From the NCBI GenBank assembly GCA_038874475.1, contig JAVZCJ010000002.1, forward strand, positions 349,417-413,416: DNA of 64,000 bases, given 5' to 3'. Shown here one piece after another: positions 35,811 to 45,612 of this stretch. Source of the DNA: Nitrososphaerota archaeon. GTDB taxonomy: Archaea; Thermoproteota; Nitrososphaeria_A; Caldarchaeales; JAVZCJ01. The notes under the pieces were generated by a model. The model was not told the DNA's origin. It did no database searches and saw only the letters and a list, made by a program, of their open reading frames with translations. Each line of letters opens with the position of its first letter. Within the stretch, counting starts at the first letter, position 1. Both the position numbers and the translations under genes were made by a program.

Positions 35811-36377
35811 ATGAAATTAATAGTAGCACTTACTGGTGCAAGTGGAGTAATTTATGGAAAAAGATTATTAGAAGTATTAAAAGAGAAAAACATTGAAGTA
35901 CATTTGATAATAAGTAATAATTGCGAGAAAATTATTGAACATGAACTTCAAATGAAAAGAAAGGATATTGAAAAATTAGCTTCTTATTCATATAATGAGA
36001 ATGATTTATTAGCTCCTATAACAAGTGGATCAACAAAAATTGATGGAATGATTATTATTCCATGTTCTATGAAAACACTTGCAGGAATAGCTTGTGGATA
36101 TTCTGAAAATTTAATTTTAAGAGCAGCAGATGTTATTTTAAAAGAAAAAAGAAAATTAATAATTGTTCCAAGAGAAACCCCTTTAAATCCTATACATTTA
36201 GAAAATATGCTTAAATTAGCAAGAGTAGGAGCTATTATTTTACCAGCTTCGCCAGCATTTTATCATAAACCAGAAAAAATAAATGATTTAATAGATTTTA
36301 TTATTGGAAAAATTCTTGATATTATAGGAATTGAGCATAATCTTTTTAAAAGATGGATAAATTTTCATAATTTTTAA
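35811..36377 (+). CDS. ubiX: Flavin prenyltransferase UbiX/PadX
   Basis: A 188-residue flavoprotein with the UbiX beginning ALTGASGVIYGKRLLE (residues 5-20), SGSTKIDGMIIIPCSMKTLAGIACG (about 64-88) and the VPRETPLNPIHLENML motif (about 122-137) that binds dimethylallyl phosphate. It makes prenylated FMN for UbiD-type decarboxylases. No ubiD gene is in the window. Monocistronic; A-rich SD GGAG lies close before the ATG. Confidence 0.93.
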   Translation: MKLIVALTGASGVIYGKRLLEVLKEKNIEVHLIISNNCEKIIEHELQMKRKDIEKLASYSYNENDLLAPITSGSTKIDGMIIIPCSMKTLAGIACGYSENLILRAADVILKEKRKLIIVPRETPLNPIHLENMLKLARVGAIILPASPAFYHKPEKINDLIDFIIGKILDIIGIEHNLFKRWINFHNF

Positions 36378-36502
36378 GCAAATAATGAAATATATTTAAA
36401 AAATTAAGAAGTATTTAATATTTTATAAATTTTCTTTTATATTTTTCCAAAAAATTTAAATATAAAAATAGGATTAAATTTAAAGGTTAGGTGTGGTAAA
36501 AT

Positions 36503-38137
36503 ATGGAAAAAAACAATAATAAAAAAGCAATAACTACAACAATGGCTATAGCTTTAGTAGTAGCATTAGTAGTAGGCTTAGTTTTAGGATATTTAGCTTC
36601 AATGCTTATGGCTCCTACAGCACCAGGAGTAACAACAACAGTCGTATCAACTCTTGAAAAAACCGTTACTGTAGGAGCGCCTACAGTTGAAAGATTGATA
36701 ATAGGAGTGACTGATAAAGTTACTGATATAGACCCATCAAATGCATACGATTTCTTTACATGGGAAGTTCTTTCAAATACTATGGAAGGACTAATGAAAT
36801 ATGTACCTGGAACAACTGAACTAGAATATGGAATTGCTAGATCTCATACTATTGAAGAAAATGGATTAGTTTATATTTTCAAGCTTAAGCCTGGATTAAG
36901 ATTTGCTGATGGAACACCTGCTACTGCAGAAGATGTTGTAAGGTCGATAAAAAGAGTAATGGAAATCAATGGTGACCCAGCATGGCTTGTAACAGATTTT
37001 GTTGAAGATGTAGTGGCTTTAGATTCTGAGACAGTTAAATTTAAACTAACTGTGCCGGTTTCGTATTTCTTGGCTTTATTAGCTACGCCACCATATTTCC
37101 CAATACATCCAACATATAAACCAAAAGAAATAGATAGTGATCAAACAGCAGGAGGATTAGGACCATATAGAATAGTCAAATGGACAAGAGATGTTGAATT
37201 AATACTTGAAGCAAATCCATATTATTATGGAGGAGCACCAAAAGTTAAGCAAATAATAGTAAGATTCTTTAAAGACGCTACTTCTATGAGGCTTGAATTA
37301 GAAGCTGGAAGAATAGATATTGCTTGGAGAACTCTTCTACCTACAGATATAAAAGATCTTAAAGCTAAACCAAATCTTAAAACATTAGAATGCCCAGGAG
37401 GTTTCATTAGATACATAGTTATAAATACTAGAATTAAACCATTTGATAATAAACTTATAAGACAAGCTTTAGCAGCTGCTCTTAATAGAAAAGCTATATG
37501 TGAAAGAGTTTTCTTAGGATTAACAGAACCATTGTATAGCATGGTTCCAATAGGAATGTGGAGCCACATAGATGCATTTAAAGAAAAGTATGGTGAACAT
37601 AATACAGATTTAGCTAAAAATTTGCTTAAACAAGCTGGCTATAGCGAGACAAATAAATTGAAAATCGAATTATGGTATACTCCAACTCATTATGGAGATA
37701 CTGAAGCAGATGTAGCATTATTGGTTAAAGAAGCATGGGAAGAAACTGGAATGATTGAAGTAGATATTAAGAGTGCAGAATGGACAACATATGTAGATCA
37801 GTCTAGAAAAGGAATAATGGGTATAAGCTTATTTGGATGGTATCCAGATTATATCGATCCAGATGATTATACTACAGCATTTGTTAATGCTTCATGGCTT
37901 GGATATGCCTATGCAAATGCAGAATTATCAAAAATATTAAAAGATGCTTCAGTTCTACCTACGGTTGAAGAAAGAACACCGCTTTATGAGAGAGCTCAAA
38001 GAATATGGGCTGAGGATGCAGCTATAATTCCAATGTTCCAAGGAAAACTTGTAATAGTATCTAAACCAAATGTTGACGGTATATATCTTGATCCAACAAT
38101 GCTTCTCAGATATTGGCTATTCTTCTTTACTGGATAG
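36503..38137 (+). CDS. dppA: Peptide ABC transporter substrate-binding protein
   Basis: A 544-residue SBP_bac_5 family protein. An N-terminal membrane segment (about 10-35) and a short Thr/Val linker (TTTVVSTLEKTVTV) anchor it outside the cell. The mature domain contains RFADGTPATAEDVVRS (the family signature, about 133-148) and the typical C-terminal layout. It binds oligopeptides or nickel-like or sugar ligands in other members; the operon context of B, C, D and F genes suits peptides. A T-rich element follows the stop codon. No lipobox Cys is visible. Confidence 0.93.
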   Translation: MEKNNNKKAITTTMAIALVVALVVGLVLGYLASMLMAPTAPGVTTTVVSTLEKTVTVGAPTVERLIIGVTDKVTDIDPSNAYDFFTWEVLSNTMEGLMKYVPGTTELEYGIARSHTIEENGLVYIFKLKPGLRFADGTPATAEDVVRSIKRVMEINGDPAWLVTDFVEDVVALDSETVKFKLTVPVSYFLALLATPPYFPIHPTYKPKEIDSDQTAGGLGPYRIVKWTRDVELILEANPYYYGGAPKVKQIIVRFFKDATSMRLELEAGRIDIAWRTLLPTDIKDLKAKPNLKTLECPGGFIRYIVINTRIKPFDNKLIRQALAAALNRKAICERVFLGLTEPLYSMVPIGMWSHIDAFKEKYGEHNTDLAKNLLKQAGYSETNKLKIELWYTPTHYGDTEADVALLVKEAWEETGMIEVDIKSAEWTTYVDQSRKGIMGISLFGWYPDYIDPDDYTTAFVNASWLGYAYANAELSKILKDASVLPTVEERTPLYERAQRIWAEDAAIIPMFQGKLVIVSKPNVDGIYLDPTMLLRYWLFFFTG

Positions 38138-38146
38138 ACGCTAAAT

Positions 38147-38169
38147 CCCCTTTTTTTATTTTTTTAAAA
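38147..38169 (+). terminator. C4T7-type partial terminator between dppA and dppB
   Basis: CCCC followed by runs of T (CCCCTTTTTTTATTTTTTT) lies 10 nt after the dppA stop codon. Archaeal transcription often stops at such runs. In a transporter operon it would give more binding protein than permease transcript, so partial rather than complete termination is expected. Confidence 0.45.
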
Positions 38170-38201
38170 TTTATATCTTTGTTTTTTATGGAGTTTCAGA
38201 T

Positions 38202-39230
38202 ATGGTGTCTTTAAAAATATATGTTGCAACAAGAGCTTTATTAACCATACCGACAATTATAATATTGCTAACAATAGTTTTTATTGTTATGAGAATTCTT
38301 CCAGGAGATCCAGTAACTGCTATAGTTGGTATGAAAGCACCTCCAGAACAGATTCAAGAATTGAAAAGAGAATTAGGTTTAATAGATGACTTAGGCAATC
38401 CAATACCACTTTATATTCAATATTTTAATTATTTTTCTGGAATAATTAAAGGAGATTTTGGGAAATCATTGATATGGGGTAAAAGACCTGTAATTGTAGA
38501 AATTCTAGAGCATTTTCCAGCAACGATTGAACTTAGCATTATGGGTTTCATTGTTAGTTTATTAATAGGTTTAATATCTGGAGTTTATTCAGCTCATAAA
38601 TATTCATCTTGGATTGATTCGACAATTAGAGTTTATGGAATTATCTCTTATGCATTATTTATACCATGGATTGGAATGCTTTTTCAAATGCTTTTTGGAG
38701 TACAATTAAAAATTTTGCCTGTTGCTGGTAGAATTGATCCAGGAATGGAGCCACAACAAATTACAGGTTTATTCTTATTAGATAGTATAATCACTTCTAA
38801 TATGCCAAGCTTCATTAGTTCATTAAAACATTTGATCCTCCCATCGATTACACTTGGAATTGTTTTATCAGGAATATTTACTAGATTAACTAGAGGAGCT
38901 ATGCTGGAAGTTCTTTCACAAGATTTTATAACAGCTGCAAAAGCAAGAGGTTTACCCAATAGAAAAATTTTATTGCATGCATTAAAAAATGCTTTTATAC
39001 CAATTTTAACAATGATGGGTTTGCAATTTGCTTTACTTTTAACAGGTGCTATATTAACTGAAACAACTTTTTCATGGCCTGGAATAGGGACTTTTTTAAT
39101 GGAAAGAATAAATTATAGAGATTATACTACTGTTCAAGGAACAGTAGTTTTCTTTGCAATAATAATATCACTTGTAAGTCTTATAGTTGATTTAATATAT
39201 GCATACATTGATCCAAGGATAAGGTACTAG
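38202..39230 (+). CDS. dppB: Peptide ABC transporter permease DppB
   Basis: A 342-residue permease with six helices. LPGDPVTAIVG is the DppB/OppB family marker near the N-terminus, and the EAA loop is in FITAAKARGLPNRKILLHALKNAFIP (about 240-265). GGAG at 38190-38193 precedes the ATG. Its TAG stop is directly followed by the dppC ribosome binding site. Pairs with DppC as the membrane channel. Confidence 0.94.
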   Translation: MVSLKIYVATRALLTIPTIIILLTIVFIVMRILPGDPVTAIVGMKAPPEQIQELKRELGLIDDLGNPIPLYIQYFNYFSGIIKGDFGKSLIWGKRPVIVEILEHFPATIELSIMGFIVSLLIGLISGVYSAHKYSSWIDSTIRVYGIISYALFIPWIGMLFQMLFGVQLKILPVAGRIDPGMEPQQITGLFLLDSIITSNMPSFISSLKHLILPSITLGIVLSGIFTRLTRGAMLEVLSQDFITAAKARGLPNRKILLHALKNAFIPILTMMGLQFALLLTGAILTETTFSWPGIGTFLMERINYRDYTTVQGTVVFFAIIISLVSLIVDLIYAYIDPRIRY

Positions 39231-39239
39231 GTGAAGATA

Positions 39240-40106
39240 ATGGAAATAATAAATTTCCTTAATAAGCTTTTAAGAAAAATTGTTCCACGCGGATCAGGAG
39301 CAAAATTAGTAATCATAGGTTTTTCCATTGTAGCTTTAATAATTTTTATTGCTATTTTTGCTCCTTTCTTAACAAGTTATAATCCTACTAAATCTGTTGG
39401 ATTATCTCTTCAACCACCTTCAATAAAACATTTAATGGGAACAAATAGATTAGGATATGACATGTTTAGTAGAATAGTTTATGGTGCAAGAACAATTTTA
39501 ATAGTAGTAATTTTATCAACTATTATTTCTTTATCTATTGGTTTACCTCTTGGATTGTTATCTGGATATTTTAGTGGGATAATAGATCGTATACTATCAA
39601 TAATAATGGATAGCATTTATGCTTTTCCAGGATTAATTTTAGCTATTGCTGTTGCAGCTGTTATAGGACCTGGAGTGATTAATACAGCTTTAGCTATAGC
39701 TATAGTTTATATACCAACATATTATAGAATGGCAAGAGGTCAAACTCTTTCAATTAGAGAACAATTATACATTGAAGCTGTAAAAGCTATTGGAGCAAAA
39801 GATAGAACTATTATGATAAAGCATATTCTTCCAAATCTTTTACCAACAATGACAATTGTATTTTCTTTAAGTGTTGCAGACGCAATTCTTACAGAAGCAA
39901 GTTTAAGCTTTTTAGGATTAGGAGTTACTGCTCCAACACCTGATTGGGGATATGATCTTAGAGCTGGAAAAGAATTTCTTCCAGCAGGATATTGGTGGCT
40001 AATAACTTTCCCAGGTTTCTTTATAATATTATTAACTATTGGATTTAGTTTTATAGGAGAAGGATTAAATGAAATATTAAATCCAAGAATGAAAGTGAGA
40101 CCTTAA
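39240..40106 (+). CDS. dppC: Peptide ABC transporter permease DppC
   Basis: A 288-residue permease. HLMGTNRLGYDMFSRIVYGAR near residues 60-80 is the DppC/OppC signature, and YIEAVKAIGAKDRTIMIKHILPN is the EAA loop. The frame opens at GTG 39231, immediately after the dppB stop, but GGTGA at 39230-39234 sits five bases before the ATG at 39240, which is chosen. The last base of its TAA is the first of the dppD ATG. Confidence 0.93.
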   Translation: MEIINFLNKLLRKIVPRGSGAKLVIIGFSIVALIIFIAIFAPFLTSYNPTKSVGLSLQPPSIKHLMGTNRLGYDMFSRIVYGARTILIVVILSTIISLSIGLPLGLLSGYFSGIIDRILSIIMDSIYAFPGLILAIAVAAVIGPGVINTALAIAIVYIPTYYRMARGQTLSIREQLYIEAVKAIGAKDRTIMIKHILPNLLPTMTIVFSLSVADAILTEASLSFLGLGVTAPTPDWGYDLRAGKEFLPAGYWWLITFPGFFIILLTIGFSFIGEGLNEILNPRMKVRP

Positions 40107-41062
40107 TGGAAAAACTTTTAATCATTGAAAATTTAAAAACATATTATCAAACATTAAGTGGAATTATTAAAGCAGTTGATAATGTTACTCTATCACTTCA
40201 TAAAGGCGAATTTTTAGGGATTGTAGGTGAATCTGGCTCAGGAAAATCGACACTTGGATTATCTATACTTAAGCTTATTCCACCACCTGGAAAAATAATA
40301 GATGGAAAAATAATCTTGAATGGAATAAATATAATCGAATTAAACGAGAAAGAAATGCAAAAAATTAGAGGGAAAAAAATAGGAATGGTTTTTCAAGATC
40401 CTACAACTTCCCTTAATCCACTTCAGAAAGTTGGAGAACAATTGATTGAAACATTGATCATTCATGAAAAAATTTCTAAAAAAGAAGCTAAAGAAAAAGC
40501 TGAATCTTTATTTGAAAAAGTTGGAATCCCTAAAGAAAGATTTAATGATTATCCACATCAATTAAGTGGAGGAATGAGACAAAGGGTAATGATTGCAATT
40601 GCGATATCATTAAATCCAGACCTTATAATTGCAGATGAGCCTACAACTGCTTTAGATGTTATAGTTCAAGCACACATATTAGATCTTTTAAAAAATTTAA
40701 TGGAAACTTATAATTTATCAATAATATTAATAACACATGATCTTAGTATAGTTTTAGAAAGATGCCATAAGGTAGCTGTAATGTATGCTGGAAATATAGT
40801 TGAATATACAAACACTTATGAAATTTATGAAAAACCTTTTCATCCATACACAATTGGATTATTACAATCCATTCCAAATATAAAATTGGATGAGCAAAGA
40901 ATTAATTTCATTCCAGGAAATCCACCAGATTTAATAAATCTACCTAAAGGATGTAGATTCTTTCCAAGATGTGTAAAAAGAATGGAAAAATGTAAAGAAT
41001 ATAATCCAGAATTAATAGAAGTAGATAAAGAGCATTTTGTTAGATGCTTTTTATATGAGTGA
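40106..41062 (+). CDS. dppD: Peptide ABC transporter ATPase DppD
   Basis: A 318-residue ATPase: Walker A GESGSGKST (about 41-49), ABC signature LSGGMRQR (about 157-164), Walker B LIIADEPTTALD (about 175-186) and H-loop THDLS. The C-terminal oligopeptide/dipeptide extension (PxNPPDLINLPKGCRFFPRC, with four Cys) may hold an FeS cluster, as in other DppD/F proteins. It overlaps dppC by one base and precedes dppF by 6 nt. Confidence 0.95.
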   Translation: MEKLLIIENLKTYYQTLSGIIKAVDNVTLSLHKGEFLGIVGESGSGKSTLGLSILKLIPPPGKIIDGKIILNGINIIELNEKEMQKIRGKKIGMVFQDPTTSLNPLQKVGEQLIETLIIHEKISKKEAKEKAESLFEKVGIPKERFNDYPHQLSGGMRQRVMIAIAISLNPDLIIADEPTTALDVIVQAHILDLLKNLMETYNLSIILITHDLSIVLERCHKVAVMYAGNIVEYTNTYEIYEKPFHPYTIGLLQSIPNIKLDEQRINFIPGNPPDLINLPKGCRFFPRCVKRMEKCKEYNPELIEVDKEHFVRCFLYE

Positions 41063-41068
41063 TAAAAA

Positions 41069-42052
41069 ATGGACGATTTACTTCAAGTAATAAATCTTAA
41101 AAAATATTTTCCAGTTGAAAAAAGCTTCTTAGAAAAAATTTTTACAAGAGTAAGACAATACGTGAAAGCAATAGATGGAATATCTTTTACAATAAAAAGA
41201 GGAGAAATATTTTCTTTAGTAGGAGAGAGTGGATGTGGAAAAACAACTACTGGAAGAACTATTCTTAGACTTATAGAGCCTACTGAAGGAAAAATATTTT
41301 TTGAAAACATTGAAATAACAAATCTTAAGATTAATGAACTTAGGAAATTAAGAAAGAAAGTGCAAATAATTTTTCAAGATCCCTATGCTTCTTTAAATCC
41401 TAGAATGAAAATAGGAGAAGCAATAATTCATCCATTAGAAATACATGGAATAGGTAATAAAAGTGAAAGAAAAGAAATGGCTTTAGAAATGCTTGAAAAA
41501 GTTGGTTTAAGTCCACCTAAAGATTTTTGTGATTTATATCCACATCAAATTAGTGGAGGACAAAGGCAAAGAGTAGCAATTGCGAGAGCAATGATTGTTC
41601 ACCCAGATTTTATTGTAGCCGATGAGCCTGTTTCAATGATAGATGTTTCCCTTAGAGCTTCAATTTTAGAACTTATGATGAATTTGAAAAAAGAATTCAA
41701 TTTAACATATTTATTTATAACACATGATTTAGCTGTAGCAAAGTATATTTCTGATAGGATTGCAGTAATGTATCTTGGAAAAATTGTTGAAATGGGTAGT
41801 AAAAAAGATGTTTTTTCTAAACCAAAGCATCCTTATACTCTTGCTTTACTTTCTTCAGTACCTATTCCAAATCCAATGTATAAAGGTGAAAGAATAATTT
41901 TAAAAGGAGAAGTGCCTAGCCCAATAAATCCTCCAAAAGGTTGTAGATTTCATCCAAGATGCCCATATGCTAAGGAAAAATGTTCTAAAGAAGAGCCAAT
42001 ATTAATAGAAACAAATAGAGAACATTATGTAGCTTGTCATTTTCCTTTATAA
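41069..42052 (+). CDS. dppF: Peptide ABC transporter ATPase DppF
   Basis: A 327-residue ATPase with Walker A GESGCGKTT (about 53-61), signature ISGGQRQR (about 165-172), Walker B IVADEPVSMID and an H-loop. The C-terminal region GEVPSPINPPKGCRFHPRCPYAKEKC again carries the Cys-rich OppF tail. It partners DppD to drive uptake through DppB/DppC. It closes the operon and faces the convergent gene at 42056. Confidence 0.95.
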   Translation: MDDLLQVINLKKYFPVEKSFLEKIFTRVRQYVKAIDGISFTIKRGEIFSLVGESGCGKTTTGRTILRLIEPTEGKIFFENIEITNLKINELRKLRKKVQIIFQDPYASLNPRMKIGEAIIHPLEIHGIGNKSERKEMALEMLEKVGLSPPKDFCDLYPHQISGGQRQRVAIARAMIVHPDFIVADEPVSMIDVSLRASILELMMNLKKEFNLTYLFITHDLAVAKYISDRIAVMYLGKIVEMGSKKDVFSKPKHPYTLALLSSVPIPNPMYKGERIILKGEVPSPINPPKGCRFHPRCPYAKEKCSKEEPILIETNREHYVACHFPL

Positions 42053-42055
42053 TAA

Positions 42056-42562
42056 TTAACCATAAATTTTTATTCTGTCAATATATTTTTTAATAAGAAG
42101 TTTTTCAAGTTCACTAGAAAGTTTTTGATCTAAACTTTTTTGCTTTTCTGAAAGAAAACTTAATGGTTTATTAGAAAAAGTTATAGGTCCTTCAACAATT
42201 ATTGGCTTATTCAATTCATCTATTGGAACAGGTTTAATATTCATAAGTTTTTTAATAGCTTCTCTAGGAGGGAGACTAAGTATTTCAATAGCTTCTCTTT
42301 TTGATAAATCTCTAAAACCATATAATGGATAATTTTTTAATCTTTTTATTTCTCCAAAATCTTCTAAAGAAATACCATAGCCAACATTTCTAAATGGGTC
42401 CAATTGCCAGATTTTTAAACGCCATGCTTTATTTCTATGAATGAAATATAAATCGATAAATCCTTTATCATCTATTCCACTTAATACTTTCCATCCGTAA
42501 GGGTCTTCATTATATTTTTTATGTATTTCTTTCATTATTTCTTCGATGGTTTTAATGTTCAT
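42056..42562 (-). CDS. Hypothetical protein, 168 aa
   Basis: I do not recognise the family. The sequence is soluble, with no membrane helix, and begins with a short helix (TIEEIMKEIHKKY) followed by strands (GFIDLYFIHRNKAWRLKIWQ), then helices rich in Lys and Glu. The stop lies four bases after the dppF stop, on the other strand. Low confidence in function; the long frame with codon use like its neighbours supports a real gene. Confidence 0.6.
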   Translation of the reverse strand: MNIKTIEEIMKEIHKKYNEDPYGWKVLSGIDDKGFIDLYFIHRNKAWRLKIWQLDPFRNVGYGISLEDFGEIKRLKNYPLYGFRDLSKREAIEILSLPPREAIKKLMNIKPVPIDELNKPIIVEGPITFSNKPLSFLSEKQKSLDQKLSSELEKLLIKKYIDRIKIYG

Positions 42563-42654
42563 AGGAAATTCCTCTGGAATTCATCCTTTTTTATATATTC
42601 ATTTAATAAAAAATTTTTATTAAAAAATTGTTATTAAGTAATTTTTAAAATTTT

Positions 42655-42873
42655 TTATCCAAGAATATCTCCAAGTATAAAGAAAACCGATGCTATACTC
42701 ATAACCATTATTATCATAAAAACAGTAGGCAAATAAAATCCATCTACAATAGCTTCATAAATTAATATTAATACCATCATTACTATAAAGGATATATACC
42801 CTACTCTCCTTTTAATAGCATGTATTATTGTAAATATTATTATTGCTAACATTACTAAAGTAGGAATTGCCAT
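42655..42873 (-). CDS. Small membrane protein, 72 aa
   Basis: Almost wholly hydrophobic, with two to three helices and one Arg-rich loop (IKRRVG). No family recognised. Its frame is preceded by GAGGTAAA (42874-42881 on the minus strand), a good ribosome binding site, which supports it as a gene. It lies downstream of iorB with a gap of about 50 nt and may be co-transcribed with iorAB. Confidence 0.5.
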   Translation of the reverse strand: MAIPTLVMLAIIIFTIIHAIKRRVGYISFIVMMVLILIYEAIVDGFYLPTVFMIIMVMSIASVFFILGDILG

Positions 42874-42924
42874 TTTACCTCACTCTTTTAATTAAAAATA
42901 GTTTAGGATTAATTTATATATTTT

Positions 42925-43542
42925 TCATTTATCTTTATGCAATTTTTCTTTCCCTAATTTTAAACCTAGTTCAAATGCTTTAATATTGTTTTCTACTTCT
43001 CTTGGTGAAGTAATTTTTATTGCTTCATGCAAACTCTCTTCTTTCAATTTAAGTACTCCTAATCCAGTAGCAATTCCAATTAGCATAACATTTCCAAAAA
43101 CAACATTTCCAAAATTTTCTCTACTTAATTGAGAAACATTAAAAACATAGATTTTCTTAGCAAAAGGCTCTATTCTTTTAATGATTTCATCCATGGTTGG
43201 ATAATGAATATTTAAAACATATGAATAAACAGGTATTAAAGGATGATTATTTATTATAAAAATTGTTTTATCTTTTCTAGCATAATAAATAGCTCTAAGC
43301 GCTTCTAATTGTTCAAAAGCAATAATAAGATCAGCATTAGCTTGCATTATTCCTGGAGATGAAACTTCATTTTCTGAACCAAACCTAACGAATGCAGGTA
43401 TTATTCCCCCTCTTTGAGCAAGACCATGCAATTGAACTCCTCTAACATAATATCCTTCAATATTAGCAGCTCTAGCTATAATCACTTGTGTCGTTAATAC
43501 CCCTGTACCCCCAACTCCCATTAATAATACATCATATTTCAT
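42925..43542 (-). CDS. iorB: Indolepyruvate ferredoxin oxidoreductase, beta subunit
   Basis: A 205-residue subunit of the 2-ketoacid ferredoxin oxidoreductase gamma family. GVGGTGVLTTQVIIARAA (9-26) is the nucleotide/interaction loop and VQLHGLAQRGGI (38-49) the signature of IorB. With IorA it converts aryl pyruvates from aromatic amino acids to aryl-acetyl-CoA while reducing ferredoxin. It starts 6 nt after the iorA stop. Confidence 0.93.
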   Translation of the reverse strand: MKYDVLLMGVGGTGVLTTQVIIARAANIEGYYVRGVQLHGLAQRGGIIPAFVRFGSENEVSSPGIMQANADLIIAFEQLEALRAIYYARKDKTIFIINNHPLIPVYSYVLNIHYPTMDEIIKRIEPFAKKIYVFNVSQLSRENFGNVVFGNVMLIGIATGLGVLKLKEESLHEAIKITSPREVENNIKAFELGLKLGKEKLHKDK

Positions 43543-43548
43543 TCCTTT

Positions 43549-45417
43549 TCACCTCTTTTTAATAGAATGTATAGCTCCTTCAGGACATATTTGCATGCAT
43601 ACACTACAGCCTGTACACATATCTAAATCTATATAATAAATTGTTTCTTCATTCTTAATTGTTTTCATTATTGCAGGACAAGCAAAATCTCTAATACATA
43701 TATCACATTTTGTACATTTTTCTTTATCTATTTGAAATTTAGGAATTTCAATTCCTTTTTCACGGAATTTTCTAGTAGTTAATAATCTACATTCTCCTCT
43801 ACTAATTAATACTCTTAAACCATCAATTTTTCTTAATTCTTGTAAAGCTTGAATCAATTGTTTTTGATTAAATGAATTTGCTATTCTCATTTCAGCTCCA
43901 ATAGCTTTAATTATTTCTTCAATTTTTATTGGTTCTACTTTATCTCCCATTCCAGTAAACCCAGAACCTGGATGAGGTTGATGACCAGTCATTGCAGTAA
44001 CAGTATTATCTAAAATAACTACAAGCGGAGCTTTACTATTATTAAATTTGCAATTTATTATTGCAGGTATAGAAGCATGGAAAAATGTAGAATCTCCAAC
44101 AAAAGCAACAGTTTCTTGATCGCTTACTATATTTATTCCATGAGCAATACCAACGCTTGCACCCATGCTAATAACATAATCTTGCATATTAAATGGCTCA
44201 TATATTCCTAAAACATAGCACCCAATATCTCCAGCATAAATAGTATCTTTTCCATAAACTTTTTTAACAGCATAAAATGTTGATCTATGAGGGCATCCAG
44301 GACATAGAACAGGTTTTCTAGGTGGAATATTCTTTAATATAGAATTAACAATTTCTTTATGATTCTTAAAATCTATAATAAATTTTTTATTAAATATTTT
44401 TTCTAAAGCTGGAATTATAATTTCAAGATTATATTCACCTGATCTAGGAAGCATATCTTTTCCATGAATAATAATTTTTGGATTAACATCTTTAGCAATT
44501 TGTTTTACAAATTCTTCTATAAATGGTTCAAGTTCTTCTAATACAAGAACTATATCTTTATCTTTAATAAAATCACTAATGAACTCCTTTGATATAGGAT
44601 GTACTAATCCAATTTTTGCAATTGGAGGATTTAATCCTAATTCTTGTAATGCTTCTTTAACATATTCAAAACTAACTCCTGAAGCAATTATCCCTATTTT
44701 CCCTTCTCCTAGAAATATTTTATTAAGTTTATAACCATATTCTTTTTCTATTTCTTCAATTTTTTTATCCAATCTATCATGAAGAAACTGCAAATGTGGT
44801 TGAATGTTATAAAATCTGTCAGGATCTTTTACGAATTTTCCTTTTGTATTAGGTTTCTTTAATTCTCCAAGTTTTACAGTTCCAATAGAATGGCTAACTT
44901 TTGTAGTAGTTCTTAAGAAAATTGGAATTTGATATTTTTCAGATATTTCAAAAGCAATCTTTGTGTATTCTAAACATTCTTGTGGATTACTTGGTTCAAC
45001 CATTGGCATTCTAAACATTTTAGCATAAAATCTTGTATCTTGTTCTGATTGCGCAGAACTCCAACCTTGTGGATCATCAGCTACCATTATAACTAATCCA
45101 GCTCTTACTCCTGCATAAGCTACAGGCATTATAGAATCAGCTGCAACATTAAGACCGAATTGTTTTTGACTAACAAGAGCTCTAACTCCAGACCATGCAG
45201 CTCCAACAGCAGCTTCAAAAGCAACTTTTTCATTAGAAGAATATTCAAAATATAAACCAACTTTTTTCGCTATTCTAGAAAAAGTTATTGGTATTTCAGA
45301 ACTAGGGGTTCCAGGATAAGCAGCAACAAATCCAACGCCAGCTTCTAATGCTCCTCTTACAATTGCTTCATTTCCTAATAATACTACTTTTTTTCCAGAT
45401 TCTTCAAGTATATCCAT
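43549..45417 (-). CDS. iorA: Indolepyruvate ferredoxin oxidoreductase, alpha subunit
   Basis: A 622-residue subunit. It holds the pyruvate-type TPP-binding halves, including AYPGTPSSEIP near residue 35, CPGCPHRS (about 376-383), GDIGCYVLG and the TPP/Mg motif GDSTFFHASIPAIINCKFN. Two [4Fe-4S] clusters are at the C-terminus: C-x2-C-x2-C and C-x2-C-x2-C-x3-CPEGA. IorA-IorB oxidises indolepyruvate and related acids anaerobically. It is the first gene of the minus-strand pair. Typical of peptide-fermenting archaea. Confidence 0.95.
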   Translation of the reverse strand: MDILEESGKKVVLLGNEAIVRGALEAGVGFVAAYPGTPSSEIPITFSRIAKKVGLYFEYSSNEKVAFEAAVGAAWSGVRALVSQKQFGLNVAADSIMPVAYAGVRAGLVIMVADDPQGWSSAQSEQDTRFYAKMFRMPMVEPSNPQECLEYTKIAFEISEKYQIPIFLRTTTKVSHSIGTVKLGELKKPNTKGKFVKDPDRFYNIQPHLQFLHDRLDKKIEEIEKEYGYKLNKIFLGEGKIGIIASGVSFEYVKEALQELGLNPPIAKIGLVHPISKEFISDFIKDKDIVLVLEELEPFIEEFVKQIAKDVNPKIIIHGKDMLPRSGEYNLEIIIPALEKIFNKKFIIDFKNHKEIVNSILKNIPPRKPVLCPGCPHRSTFYAVKKVYGKDTIYAGDIGCYVLGIYEPFNMQDYVISMGASVGIAHGINIVSDQETVAFVGDSTFFHASIPAIINCKFNNSKAPLVVILDNTVTAMTGHQPHPGSGFTGMGDKVEPIKIEEIIKAIGAEMRIANSFNQKQLIQALQELRKIDGLRVLISRGECRLLTTRKFREKGIEIPKFQIDKEKCTKCDICIRDFACPAIMKTIKNEETIYYIDLDMCTGCSVCMQICPEGAIHSIKKR

Positions 45418-45612
45418 TTATATCTACCAAACATAATTAGATAATGTAGTTTATATCTTTTTCAATTATTGAAAAAATTATAAAAAATAAATTAATTTTG
45501 TTATAAATCCTCACATATTATAGGAATTTACTAATAAAAAATTCTACAAAATTTACTTATGATTAAAAATATTTTATTTTAATTAATATATTAACTATCT
45601 AAAGGTTTATAA

